From Sphingosinicella sp. (GTDB lineage Bacteria > Pseudomonadota > Alphaproteobacteria > Sphingomonadales > Sphingomonadaceae), in contig NZ_JACESP010000028.1 in NCBI RefSeq assembly GCF_013911755.1, positions 1 to 40,385 of the forward strand: a stretch of 40,385 bases of DNA, written 5' to 3'. How positions within the stretch are numbered: the stretch's first letter is position 1; the number at the start of each line of letters is the position of its first letter. This document shows positions 17,377 through 25,552 of this stretch, piece after piece. Position numbers and translations under genes: made by a program. Below the pieces are notes generated by a model. It was not told the DNA's origin. It made no database searches and saw nothing but the letters and a program-made list of their open reading frames with translations.

Positions 17377-17888
17377 CCAGGGCGTACCGGCCGGACATCG
17401 TCCTCGTCGTCGCGCGTGCCGACAACCGGGTGATCGGCAAGGACGGCGCGATGCCGTGGCACCTTTCCGAAGACCTGAAGCGCTTCAAGCGGATCACGGT
17501 CGGCAAGCCCGTGATCATGGGTCGCAAGACCTTCGAGTCGATCGGCAAGCCGTTGCCCGGTCGGCACAATATCGTGCTCACGCGCCAGCCGGGATGGCAG
17601 CCGCAGGGTGTGACGGTGGTCCCGAATCTCGCCGAGGCGATCGCCGCCGCCGGCCTCGATCCGCGCACGCGCGCAGACGCGATCATGGTGGTGGGCGGCG
17701 CGGAGATCTACGCGCAGGCGCTCCCCTTCGCCACGCGCATCGAGCTCACGGAAATCCACGCGGAGCCCGAAGGCGATACCTATTTTCCAGAGCTTGATCC
17801 GGCGCGCTGGCGTGAGACGTTCCGCGACGTTCATCCGGCGGGGGAAACCCACCCCGCCTTTGATTTCGTGACGCTGGAGAAGGTCTGA
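17373..17888 (+). CDS. folA: Dihydrofolate reductase
   Basis: Reduces dihydrofolate to tetrahydrofolate with NADPH. 171 residues, the normal size. Motifs: [20 protein letters not shown] (Met-20 loop and the acidic active-site helix), [24 protein letters not shown], and [14 protein letters not shown]. The GTG start at 17373 overlaps the thyA stop, and the stop overlaps the next gene's ATG (TGATG), so thyA, folA and the M19 gene are one translationally coupled unit. The pairing makes sense metabolically because ThyA is the cell's main source of dihydrofolate. Confidence 0.97.
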   Translation: MTRAYRPDIVLVVARADNRVIGKDGAMPWHLSEDLKRFKRITVGKPVIMGRKTFESIGKPLPGRHNIVLTRQPGWQPQGVTVVPNLAEAIAAAGLDPRTRADAIMVVGGAEIYAQALPFATRIELTEIHAEPEGDTYFPELDPARWRETFRDVHPAGETHPAFDFVTLEKV

Positions 17889-19045
17889 TGGCAAAGGCGA
17901 AGGTGCGCAGGCGGCGCTGGCCGTGGATCGTGGCGGCGCTGGTCGTGCTCGCCGTCATCCTCTTCTTCGGCCTCGCGCCCGGCATCGCGGAGCGGTCAAT
18001 GAACCGCATCGCGGGTTCGGGCGAATGGACCGTCAGCCCCGCCGCGCAGGCGCTGCATGACCGGCTCGTGATCGCCGATCTCCACTCCGACACGCTGCTC
18101 TGGAAGCGCGACCCCGAAGCGCGTGCCGAGCGCGGCCATGTCGATCTGCCGCGGCTACAGGACGGCAACGTCAAGCTGCAGGTCTTCTCCTCCGTCACCA
18201 AGTCGCCGAAGGGCCAGAATTACGAGTCGAACGGCGCCGACACCGACACCATCACGATGCTCGCCATCGCGCAGCTGCAGCCGCCGCGCACATGGGATTC
18301 GCTGCTCCAGCGCTCGCTCTGGCACGCCGAGCGGATGCAGCGCGCCAAGGGCTACACGCTGGTGCAGACCGTGCGCGATCTCGATGCGCTGCTGGCCGAC
18401 AGGACCGCGACCGGCGCGCTGCTCTCGATCGAGGGGCTCCAGAACCTCGAAGGCAAGCTCGGCAACGTCGATGTGCTCTTCGATGCCGGATACCGCATGG
18501 CGGGCCTCACGCACTTTTTCGACAACGAGGTCGCGGGCTCGATGCACGGGCTTGAAAAGGGTGGGCTCACCCCGCTCGGTCGCGACGTCATCCGCCGCAT
18601 GGAGGCGAAGGGCATGGTCGTCGATCTCGCCCACGCCAGCCACAAGACCGTCGCGGAGGCACTCAAACTGGTGACGAAGCCGGTCGTTTACAGCCACGGC
18701 GGCGTCAAGGCGACGTGCAACACCAACCGCAACCTCACCGACGAAGAAATCCGCGGCATCGCGGCAACCGGCGGCGTCGTCGGCATCGGCTTCTGGGATG
18801 CCGCCGTGTGCGAGCCGACCCCGCAGGCGACCGCGCGCGCGATGCGGCACGTGCGCGATCTGGTCGGCATCGATCACGTCGGCCTTGGGTCGGACTGGGA
18901 CGGCGCGACGACCGTTGGCGTCGATGCCGCGCATCTCCCGGCGGTCACGCAGGCGCTGCTCGATCAGGGCTTCACGCAGGCCGAAATTGAGAAGGCGATG
19001 GGCGGCAACGTGCTTCGCGTCCTCCGCGCCACCTTGCCGCGTTAA
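17888..19045 (+). CDS. Membrane-anchored M19 dipeptidase in the folA-ribF operon
   Basis: Zinc dipeptidase of the renal dipeptidase family, 385 residues. Instead of a cleaved signal it has an Arg-rich N-terminus and one strong membrane helix (about 12-30), so the catalytic domain should sit in the periplasm tethered to the inner membrane. Ligands: His66 and Asp68 in DLHSDT, Glu182 in IEGLQ, His249 in LAHAS, His270 in YSHGG, and Asp336 in GSDWDG. It is coupled to folA by TGATG, though no biochemical link to folate or flavin metabolism is evident; this placement seems a conserved habit of sphingomonads (inference). It is the second M19 in the window (see 3781-5007). Confidence 0.92.
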   Translation: MAKAKVRRRRWPWIVAALVVLAVILFFGLAPGIAERSMNRIAGSGEWTVSPAAQALHDRLVIADLHSDTLLWKRDPEARAERGHVDLPRLQDGNVKLQVFSSVTKSPKGQNYESNGADTDTITMLAIAQLQPPRTWDSLLQRSLWHAERMQRAKGYTLVQTVRDLDALLADRTATGALLSIEGLQNLEGKLGNVDVLFDAGYRMAGLTHFFDNEVAGSMHGLEKGGLTPLGRDVIRRMEAKGMVVDLAHASHKTVAEALKLVTKPVVYSHGGVKATCNTNRNLTDEEIRGIAATGGVVGIGFWDAAVCEPTPQATARAMRHVRDLVGIDHVGLGSDWDGATTVGVDAAHLPAVTQALLDQGFTQAEIEKAMGGNVLRVLRATLPR

Positions 19046-19069
19046 GCCGGGCGGGATAGCAGAGCGCGC

Positions 19070-19999
19070 ATGGAACGCATCACGGGGGATGCGCCGCTGC
19101 CCGACGCGCTTCGCGGCGGCATCGCGGCGATCGGCAATTTCGATGGTTTTCACATCGGCCATCAGGCGGTCGTGGGCCGGGCGCTGGCGCGTGCACGCGC
19201 CGAAGGGCTACCCGCGCTCGTCGTAACGTTCGATCCGCACCCCGCACGCCTGTTCCGCCCGCAATTGCCGCCGTTCATGCTGACGACGGTGGATCAGAAG
19301 CTCGATCTGGTCGAAGCCTTCGGCATGGATGCGGCCGTCGTGCTGCGCTTCGATGCCGCCTTCGCGGCGCTTCCTGCCGATGATTTCGTCTCGGGCGTCC
19401 TCGTCGGGCGCCTCGGCCTTGCCGGCACCGTCACCGGTGAGGATTTCACCTTCGGCCGCGGCGCGAGCGGCGATCCGGCGAAGCTCCTCGAACTGGGCAG
19501 CGCCCACGGCCTCATCCCCGAAACCGTCGTGCCGGTGCGCGATGAAGGTTCGGCGATCATTTCCTCCACGCGCGTGCGCGCCGCGCTGCAGGCGGGCCAC
19601 TGCCGCGAGGCTGCGGCGCTGATGGGCCGCCCCTTTGCCATTCGCGGCATCGTGGAGCATGGCGACAAGCGCGGCCGCACGATCGACGTGCCGACCGCGA
19701 ACGTCGTGATCGGCGCCGAATACGTCCGCCCCGCCTACGGCATCTATGCCGCGCGCTGCCGGCTCGAAGACGGGCGCGTGGTGGATGGCATCGCGAATCT
19801 CGGCATCCGGCCGATGTTCACGCCGCCCAAGGAACTGCTCGAAGTCCACCTGTTCGATTATGCGGGCGATCTCTATGGGCAGACCATTGAGACCCAGCTC
19901 ATCGCGCACCTCCGCCCCGAAATGAAACTCGCGAGCCTCGAGGCGCTGAAGGCGCAGATCGCCAAGGATATCGTGGACGCGCGCGCCGCTCTCCTCTAG
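19070..19999 (+). CDS. ribF: Bifunctional riboflavin kinase / FAD synthetase
   Basis: Phosphorylates riboflavin to FMN and adenylylates FMN to FAD. 309 residues. The N-terminal nucleotidyltransferase domain has GNFDGFHIGHQ (22-32) and the closing motif ISSTRVR (164-170). The C-terminal kinase domain has GDKRGRTIDVPTAN (198-211) and GIANLGIRPMF. It lies 24 bases after the M19 gene and 5 bases before ileS; ribF-ileS-lspA is a widespread bacterial order. Nothing is missing from either active site. Confidence 0.97.
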   Translation: MERITGDAPLPDALRGGIAAIGNFDGFHIGHQAVVGRALARARAEGLPALVVTFDPHPARLFRPQLPPFMLTTVDQKLDLVEAFGMDAAVVLRFDAAFAALPADDFVSGVLVGRLGLAGTVTGEDFTFGRGASGDPAKLLELGSAHGLIPETVVPVRDEGSAIISSTRVRAALQAGHCREAAALMGRPFAIRGIVEHGDKRGRTIDVPTANVVIGAEYVRPAYGIYAARCRLEDGRVVDGIANLGIRPMFTPPKELLEVHLFDYAGDLYGQTIETQLIAHLRPEMKLASLEALKAQIAKDIVDARAALL

Positions 20000-20004
20000 G
20001 GCGT

Positions 20005-22875
20005 ATGCCCGATATGAACGACGATACCCGTAAAGACTACCGCGACACCGTCTTCCTGCCGAAGACCGATTTCCCGATGAAGGCCGGACTCGCCGATGCA
20101 GAGCCGAAATGGCTTGCGCGCTGGCAGGGGCTGGATTTCTACAAGCGCCTCCGCGCCGAGCGGAAAGGCCGCGAAAAGTTCGTCCTTCACGATGGCCCGC
20201 CCTACGCGAACGGCGACATGCACATCGGCCACGCGCTCAACCACGTGCTGAAAGACATGGTCGTCCGCACGCAGACGCTGCTTGGGCGTGACGCGCCTTA
20301 CGTTCCGGGCTGGGACTGCCACGGGCTTCCGATCGAATGGAAGGTCGAGGAAGAATACCGCAAGAAGGGCAAGAACAAGGACGAGGTCGACCCCAAGGCC
20401 TTCCGCGCCGAATGCCGCGCCTACGCGCAGAACTGGGTGAACCGCCAGCGCGAGCAATTGAAGCGCCTCGGCATCAACGGTGATTGGGACAATCCCTACC
20501 TCACGATGGATTTCCAGGCGGAAGCGACCATCGTTTCCGAGCTGCTGAAGGTGGCGGAGAGCGGCCAGCTTTATCGCGGCGCGAAGCCGGTGATGTGGTC
20601 GCCCGTGGAAAAGACCGCGCTCGCCGAGGCGGAGGTCGAGTACGAGGACATCGTCTCCACGCAGGTCGACGTGGCGTTCGAGATCACCGAGGCGCCGAAC
20701 GCGCCGGAGCTGGTCGGCGCTTATGCGGTGATCTGGACGACGACCCCGTGGACGATCCCGGTGAACCGGGCGCTCGCCTATGGCCCGGATGTTGAATATG
20801 TAGCGCTTCGCGTTTCTTGGGCAGTTCGCGATAGCGCGGAAACGCCGAATGTGCCGCCGGTGGTCCTTGTAGCGCGCCCGCTCCTTGAAGAGGTGTCACA
20901 ACGGACCGGAATCGGTGGCTATGAAGAGCTGTGGTCTGGCAAAGGCTCTGCCCTCTCGGGCGCCGTCGCCCGCCACCCGTGGCACCATCTCGGCGGCTTT
21001 TTCGCCGAGCCCCGCCCGCTCCTCGCCGGTGATTTCGTCACCACCGACACCGGCACGGGCATCGTCCACATGGCGCCGGACCACGGCGAGGACGATTTCT
21101 GGCTGTGCAAGGCCAACGGTATCGAGCCGAAGTTCGTGGTGGGGCCGGACGGCACCTATCAGGCGGACTGGCCGGTCGTCGGTGGCAATCACGTCTACAA
21201 GGTGAACGCGCCGGACGGTCCCGTCTGCACGGCTCTGAGAGAGGTCGGCGGCCTGCTCGCGGCCTCCGCCGACTACAAGCACTCCTACCCGCACTCGTGG
21301 CGCTCCAAGGCGAAGGTCATCTTCCGCTGCACGCCGCAGTGGTTCGTGCCGATGGACAAGCCGATCGACGGTCAGATCCCGCTCTGCAAGACCGAAGCGG
21401 ACATCCGCAGCGCGCAGGGTGAGGGCCGCACGCTCCGCGAAACCGCGATGGCGGAGATCGAGCGCGTGCGCTGGGTGCCGGAGCGCGGCGCGAACCGCAT
21501 CGGCGCGATGGTTTCCGGGCGGCCCGATTGGGTGCTCTCGCGCCAGCGCGCGTGGGGCGTGCCGATCACGCTGTTCGTGCATCGGCAGACGGGCGAATAT
21601 CTCGTCGATGCGGACGTGAACGCCCGCATCGTCGCGGCGGTTCGCGCCGAGGGCGTCGACGCGTGGACGGGCACCGATCCGCAGGTCTTCCTCGGAGACG
21701 CGTACAAGGCCGACGATTACGAGCGCATCGGAGACATTCTCGACGTGTGGTTCGATTCGGGCTGCACGCACGCCTTCGTGCTCGAATCGGGCCGCTGGCC
21801 CGATCTGCGCTGGCCCGCCGATCTCTATCTCGAAGGGTCGGATCAGCATCGCGGCTGGTTCCAGTCCTCGCTGCTGCAATCCTGCGTCACGCGCGGCCGC
21901 GCGCCCTATGATGCGGTCGTCACGCACGGCTTCACGCTCGATGCGTCGGGCCGCAAGATGTCGAAAAGCCTCGGCAACACCATCGATCCCAACAAGGTGA
22001 TCGGCGAAAGCGGCGCGGATGTGCTGCGCCTGTGGGCGGTGAACGTCGACTGGCGCGAGGATCACAGGATAGGCCCGGAAATCATGCGCGGCATGACCGA
22101 TGCCTACCGCAAGATCCGCAACACCTTCCGCTACCTCCTCGGCGCGCTCGACGGCTTCGACGAGGCCGAGCGCATCGCGGCGTCCGACATGCCGGAGCTG
22201 GAGCGCTGGGTGCTGCACCGCCTCGCGGAACTCAGCGACGAGCTGCGCGGTTGCGTGAACGACTACGATTTCACGCGCTACGTGACGGCTTTGCAGGCGT
22301 TCTGCGTCCACGACCTCAGCGCCTTCTACTTCGATGTGCGCAAGGACAGCCTCTATTGTGACGCCGTGACGTCACCGAAACGACGCGCCTGCCGCACGGT
22401 GATGGACACGCTGTTCCACGCGCTCACCCGCTGGTTCGCGCCCGTGCTCGTGTTCACCGCGGAAGAAGCCTGGCAGGCCCGCTTCCCCAGCGAAGATGGC
22501 TCGGTCCACCTGCTCGATTGGCCGGAGATCGATGCGGCGTGGCTGGACGCGGCGCTTGGGAAGAAATGGAACGAACTTCGTGAAATTCGTTCGGAAGTCA
22601 CGGAGGCTATCGAGCCCTTGCGACGCGAAAAGGTTGTTCGCTCTAGCAATGAAGCCGAGGTGAAGCTCTCGGACATTCGGGCAATACTAGCCGGGATGGA
22701 GACCCACGATCTTGCTGAGCTGTTTATCGTGAGCAAGGTTCTTCTTGTACCCGGTACAGAGCAAATCTCCATTGCTCGCACCGAGGCCGAAAAATGCGCC
22801 CGCTGCTGGCGCCACACCGGCGACGTTGATCCAGCCACCGAGCTTTGCGTGCGCTGCGACGAGGTTCTCGCGTGA
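20005..22875 (+). CDS. ileS: Isoleucyl-tRNA synthetase
   Basis: Class I synthetase charging tRNA-Ile, 956 residues. HIGH is at 73-76 (DMHIGHALNH) and KMSKS at 651-655. The editing (CP1) domain lies between them, with TTTPWTIPVNRALAYG near its start. The C-terminal zinc finger has Cys931, Cys934, Cys948 and Cys951 (CARCWRH and CVRCDE). The ATG at 20005 lies 5 bases after the ribF stop; a second ATG at 20014 is possible. Two stretches (about 20785-20945 and 22560-22790) use noticeably more A/T-ending and rare codons (CTA, ATA, GTA, TCT) than the rest, suggesting mosaic origin or relaxed constraint. The stop overlaps the lspA start. Confidence 0.97.
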   Translation: MPDMNDDTRKDYRDTVFLPKTDFPMKAGLADAEPKWLARWQGLDFYKRLRAERKGREKFVLHDGPPYANGDMHIGHALNHVLKDMVVRTQTLLGRDAPYVPGWDCHGLPIEWKVEEEYRKKGKNKDEVDPKAFRAECRAYAQNWVNRQREQLKRLGINGDWDNPYLTMDFQAEATIVSELLKVAESGQLYRGAKPVMWSPVEKTALAEAEVEYEDIVSTQVDVAFEITEAPNAPELVGAYAVIWTTTPWTIPVNRALAYGPDVEYVALRVSWAVRDSAETPNVPPVVLVARPLLEEVSQRTGIGGYEELWSGKGSALSGAVARHPWHHLGGFFAEPRPLLAGDFVTTDTGTGIVHMAPDHGEDDFWLCKANGIEPKFVVGPDGTYQADWPVVGGNHVYKVNAPDGPVCTALREVGGLLAASADYKHSYPHSWRSKAKVIFRCTPQWFVPMDKPIDGQIPLCKTEADIRSAQGEGRTLRETAMAEIERVRWVPERGANRIGAMVSGRPDWVLSRQRAWGVPITLFVHRQTGEYLVDADVNARIVAAVRAEGVDAWTGTDPQVFLGDAYKADDYERIGDILDVWFDSGCTHAFVLESGRWPDLRWPADLYLEGSDQHRGWFQSSLLQSCVTRGRAPYDAVVTHGFTLDASGRKMSKSLGNTIDPNKVIGESGADVLRLWAVNVDWREDHRIGPEIMRGMTDAYRKIRNTFRYLLGALDGFDEAERIAASDMPELERWVLHRLAELSDELRGCVNDYDFTRYVTALQAFCVHDLSAFYFDVRKDSLYCDAVTSPKRRACRTVMDTLFHALTRWFAPVLVFTAEEAWQARFPSEDGSVHLLDWPEIDAAWLDAALGKKWNELREIRSEVTEAIEPLRREKVVRSSNEAEVKLSDIRAILAGMETHDLAELFIVSKVLLVPGTEQISIARTEAEKCARCWRHTGDVDPATELCVRCDEVLA

Positions 22876-23351
22876 GCGCGGCGAAGGGCTATCTCGTCGC
22901 GGCGGCGATCTTCGTCGTCGATCAGCTCGTGAAGCTCTGGATCATCGCCGGGCTGGGCCTGCAGGCGAAGGGCAGCATCAATCTCTTGCCGGTCCTCAGC
23001 CTCACATGGGTGGAAAATCGCGGCGTTTCGATGGGCCTCCTCCAGGCGGACGGCGCCAAGGAGCGCTGGATTCTCACCGCCGTCACCGCGCTCATCGCGG
23101 CGGGCGTTGCCTGGTGGATGCGCAAGGAAACGAACCGCATCGACATCCTCGCGCTCGCGCTGGTGCTCGGCGGTGCGCTCGGCAACATCGTCGATCGCGT
23201 GCGTTTCGGCTATGTCGTCGATTTCGTGCACGTCCATGTCGGCGCGTGGAGCTTTTACGTCTTCAATGTCGCCGACGCGGCGATTACGATAGGTGTCGCA
23301 ATCCTGCTGCTGCGCGCGTTCTTCGAACGCAAGCCTGCGGCAGCAGAATGA
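22872..23351 (+). CDS. lspA: Lipoprotein signal peptidase (signal peptidase II)
   Basis: Inner-membrane aspartyl protease that cleaves prolipoprotein signal peptides. 159 residues, four membrane helices. Conserved blocks: VVDQLVKLW, the ENRGVSMGLL loop (commonly ENxGAAFG, so slightly divergent), GGALGNIVDRVRFGYVVDF with catalytic Asp108, and FNVADAAITIG with catalytic Asp135. The GTG at 22872 overlaps the ileS stop; an earlier in-frame start at 22845 lies inside ileS and would spoil the short N-terminus. The next gene encodes a probable lipoprotein, a natural substrate. Confidence 0.96.
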   Translation: MSAAKGYLVAAAIFVVDQLVKLWIIAGLGLQAKGSINLLPVLSLTWVENRGVSMGLLQADGAKERWILTAVTALIAAGVAWWMRKETNRIDILALALVLGGALGNIVDRVRFGYVVDFVHVHVGAWSFYVFNVADAAITIGVAILLLRAFFERKPAAAE

Positions 23352-23367
23352 AGTGGAGTTGAAAAGC

Positions 23368-23799
23368 ATGTCTTCCCTGACGCGCGCCGCGCTCGCGGCG
23401 ATCACGGCGCTTGGACTTTCCGCCTGCGGCAGCAGCGGCATCTTCGGGCGCGACGCGCCGGACGAGTTCGCCATCGGCCGCTCCGCGCCCCTCGTCGTGC
23501 CGCCCGACTACAACCTCGCGCCGCCGCGCCCCGGCGCCCCGCGCCCGATGGAAACCGATGCGCAGACGCAGGCGATGGAAGCGCTGTTCGGCCCCGGCGT
23601 GCGCCCTGCGCCGAAATCGGCGGGGGAGCAGAAGCTGCTTGACGACGCGGGCGCCGCGCGTCCCGATCCCTCGGCGCGCTCCACGGCGGGTGATCCCGCC
23701 ACGGAGGTCGTCAACAAGGGCGCGCTCCTGAAAACGATCATCGACGCGCAGCCCGCCAATACCGATCCGGCGACGGCAAACGTCTCGATCAACGGCTGA
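23368..23799 (+). CDS. Predicted lipoprotein, DUF3035-like
   Basis: 143 residues. The signal peptide ends in a lipobox (LGLSAC, Cys20), so the mature protein should be lipid-anchored. The body is Pro/Ala-rich and low in hydrophobics. The stretch APLVVPPDYNLAPPRPG resembles the short conserved block of DUF3035 proteins that follow lspA in alphaproteobacteria. Function is unknown; an envelope-assembly role is a guess. The ATG at 23368 has GGAG 9 bases upstream. It is the last gene of the thyA-to-lspA block, and its stop lies 3 bases from the convergent DUF853 gene. Confidence 0.8.
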   Translation: MSSLTRAALAAITALGLSACGSSGIFGRDAPDEFAIGRSAPLVVPPDYNLAPPRPGAPRPMETDAQTQAMEALFGPGVRPAPKSAGEQKLLDDAGAARPDPSARSTAGDPATEVVNKGALLKTIIDAQPANTDPATANVSING

Positions 23800-23802
23800 T
23801 CG

Positions 23803-25425
23803 TCAGCCGAACTTCTTCGCCATCCCGCGGCTGAAGCTTCCGAGCACGCCGCGGCCGATGCGTCCGCCCATCGGGCCCGCGATCGCCTTGCCGATCTCGT
23901 AGCCGATCTGGCTGCCTGCGGTTCCGACGGCGGTTGACGTCGCCGACGCGCTGCGGCGCGAGGGCTTCTTGCCCGCCAGACTGTCCCCGAAATCGCGCGC
24001 CTTCTTCGCCACGAAGGCGCCGATCACTGCGCCCGCGATCTTGCCGAGGATGCTGTTCGACCAGCTGCCGCCGCGTCCCCCCGTCGCTTTCGCTTCGGCC
24101 TTCGTTTCGGCTTCTGCCTCTGCATCTTCAAGCGCCTGCTCCGCCCGGCCCTTCAGAATCTCGAACGCCGATTCGCGGTCAAGCGTCTCCTCGTAGCGCC
24201 CCGCGAACGGTGAGCTTGCGATCATCACCTTGCGCTCCTGCTCGGTGAGCGGCCCGAGCCGCGAGCAGGGCGGGCGGATGAGCGCGCGCTCCACGGGCGC
24301 GGGTGCGCCGTCGCGATCGAGCAGCGAGACGAGCGCCTCGCCGACCTTCAGCTCGGTGATCGCGGTCACGACGTCGAGCCCCGGATTGACGCGGAACGTC
24401 TCGGCCGCCGCTTTGATGGCCTTCTGGTCGCGCGGCGTGAAGGCGCGCAGCGCGTGCTGGATGCGGTTGCCGAGCTGCCCGCCGACGCCTTCGGGCACGT
24501 CGATCGGGTTCTGCGTGATGAAATACACGCCCACACCCTTCGAACGAATGAGCCGCACGACCTGCTCGATCTTCTCGAGCAGTGCCTTCGGGGCCTCGTC
24601 GAACAGCAGGTGTGCCTCGTCGAAGAAGAACACCATCTTCGGCTGGTCGGGATCGCCCACCTCGGGCAGCGCCTCGAAGAGTTCGGAGAGCAGCCACAGC
24701 AGGAAGGTTGAATAGAGCCGCGGGCTTTGCATCAATTTGTCGGCGGCAAGGATGTTCACCTGGCCCCTGCCGTCGCCTGCCACCTGCATGAAGTCCTTCA
24801 CGTCGAGCGCGGGCTCGGCGAAGAAGCGCGCGCCGCCCTCGTTCTCCAGCACCAGCAGTTGCCGCTGGATCGCGCCGACGCTCGCCTTGGTGACGTTGCC
24901 GTAGCGCGTGCCGATCGTCGCGGCGTTGTCCGCCACATATGTCAGCATCGATTGCAGGTCCTTGAGGTCAAGCAGCATCAGCTGCTCCTCGTCGGCGATA
25001 CGGAACGCGATGGTGAGCACGCCCTCCTGCGTTTCGTTGAGCCCCATCAGGCGGGAGAGCAGCAGCGGCCCCATCTCGGAGACGGTGGTTCGCACCGGAT
25101 GCCCCTGCTCGCCGAACAGATCCCAGAACACGACCGGAAAGGCCTCATAGGCATAGTCGGCAAGGCCCATTCCGGCGGCGCGTTTCTGCAGGGCGTCGTG
25201 CGCCTTGTGCGTGGCGGAACCTGGCATCGCGAGGCCCGCGAGATCACCCTTCACGTCGGCCATGAACACGGGCACGCCCACCTTGGAGAAGCCTTCGGCA
25301 AGGATCTGCAAACTCACCGTCTTGCCGGTGCCCGTGGCGCCCGCGATCAGCCCGTGCCGGTTGGCGCGTTTCAGGTCGAGTTCGAGCCGCTTTTCACCCG
25401 CCGCACCGACGAAGATCGTTCCCAT
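23803..25425 (-). CDS. DUF853 (YjgR-type) HerA-like ATPase
   Basis: P-loop ATPase of the HerA/FtsK-related DUF853 family, 540 residues. Walker A is GATGTGKT (29-36), followed by FMADVKGDLAGLA. Walker B is MVFFFDEAHLLFDEAP (264-279) and a sensor-like GVYFITQNP follows. The C-terminal ~110 residues carry an acidic Glu/Ala/Lys coil (EDAEAEAETKAEAKA) and a glycine-rich end with hydrophobic stretches, typical of YjgR. E. coli YjgR has no firmly established function. The ATG at 25423-25425 has GGGAG upstream. It is the second HerA-like ATPase of the window; it lacks the HAS-barrel of the one at 6654. Confidence 0.92.
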   Translation of the reverse strand: MGTIFVGAAGEKRLELDLKRANRHGLIAGATGTGKTVSLQILAEGFSKVGVPVFMADVKGDLAGLAMPGSATHKAHDALQKRAAGMGLADYAYEAFPVVFWDLFGEQGHPVRTTVSEMGPLLLSRLMGLNETQEGVLTIAFRIADEEQLMLLDLKDLQSMLTYVADNAATIGTRYGNVTKASVGAIQRQLLVLENEGGARFFAEPALDVKDFMQVAGDGRGQVNILAADKLMQSPRLYSTFLLWLLSELFEALPEVGDPDQPKMVFFFDEAHLLFDEAPKALLEKIEQVVRLIRSKGVGVYFITQNPIDVPEGVGGQLGNRIQHALRAFTPRDQKAIKAAAETFRVNPGLDVVTAITELKVGEALVSLLDRDGAPAPVERALIRPPCSRLGPLTEQERKVMIASSPFAGRYEETLDRESAFEILKGRAEQALEDAEAEAETKAEAKATGGRGGSWSNSILGKIAGAVIGAFVAKKARDFGDSLAGKKPSRRSASATSTAVGTAGSQIGYEIGKAIAGPMGGRIGRGVLGSFSRGMAKKFG

Positions 25426-25483
25426 TGCCAGCTCCCTGTCCGCCTGCCGTCAAGTAAAGCATGTCGCGCGAAAACGGGAAGCC

Positions 25484-25526
25484 GGAAAACAAAACCCCGG
25501 CCGCGAACGTGTCGGGGCCGGGGTTT
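25484..25526 (-). terminator. Intrinsic terminator after the degP-type gene
   Basis: Read on the minus strand, AAACCCCGGCC (25526-25516) pairs perfectly over 11 bp with GGCCGGGGTTT (25502-25492) across a 13-base loop. The stem runs directly into a T-rich tail (TTTTGTTTT). It lies 27 bases after the DegP stop and should end the hflK-hflC-DUF2065-degP transcripts before the DUF853 gene. Confidence 0.9.
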
Positions 25527-25552
25527 GCGCTTCCGTGCAAAGGGTTGGGGGC

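Noticed and set aside
20896-22311. 471-codon open frame on the minus strand
   Set aside because: Exact antisense shadow of ileS, with low-complexity Arg/Ala/His composition.
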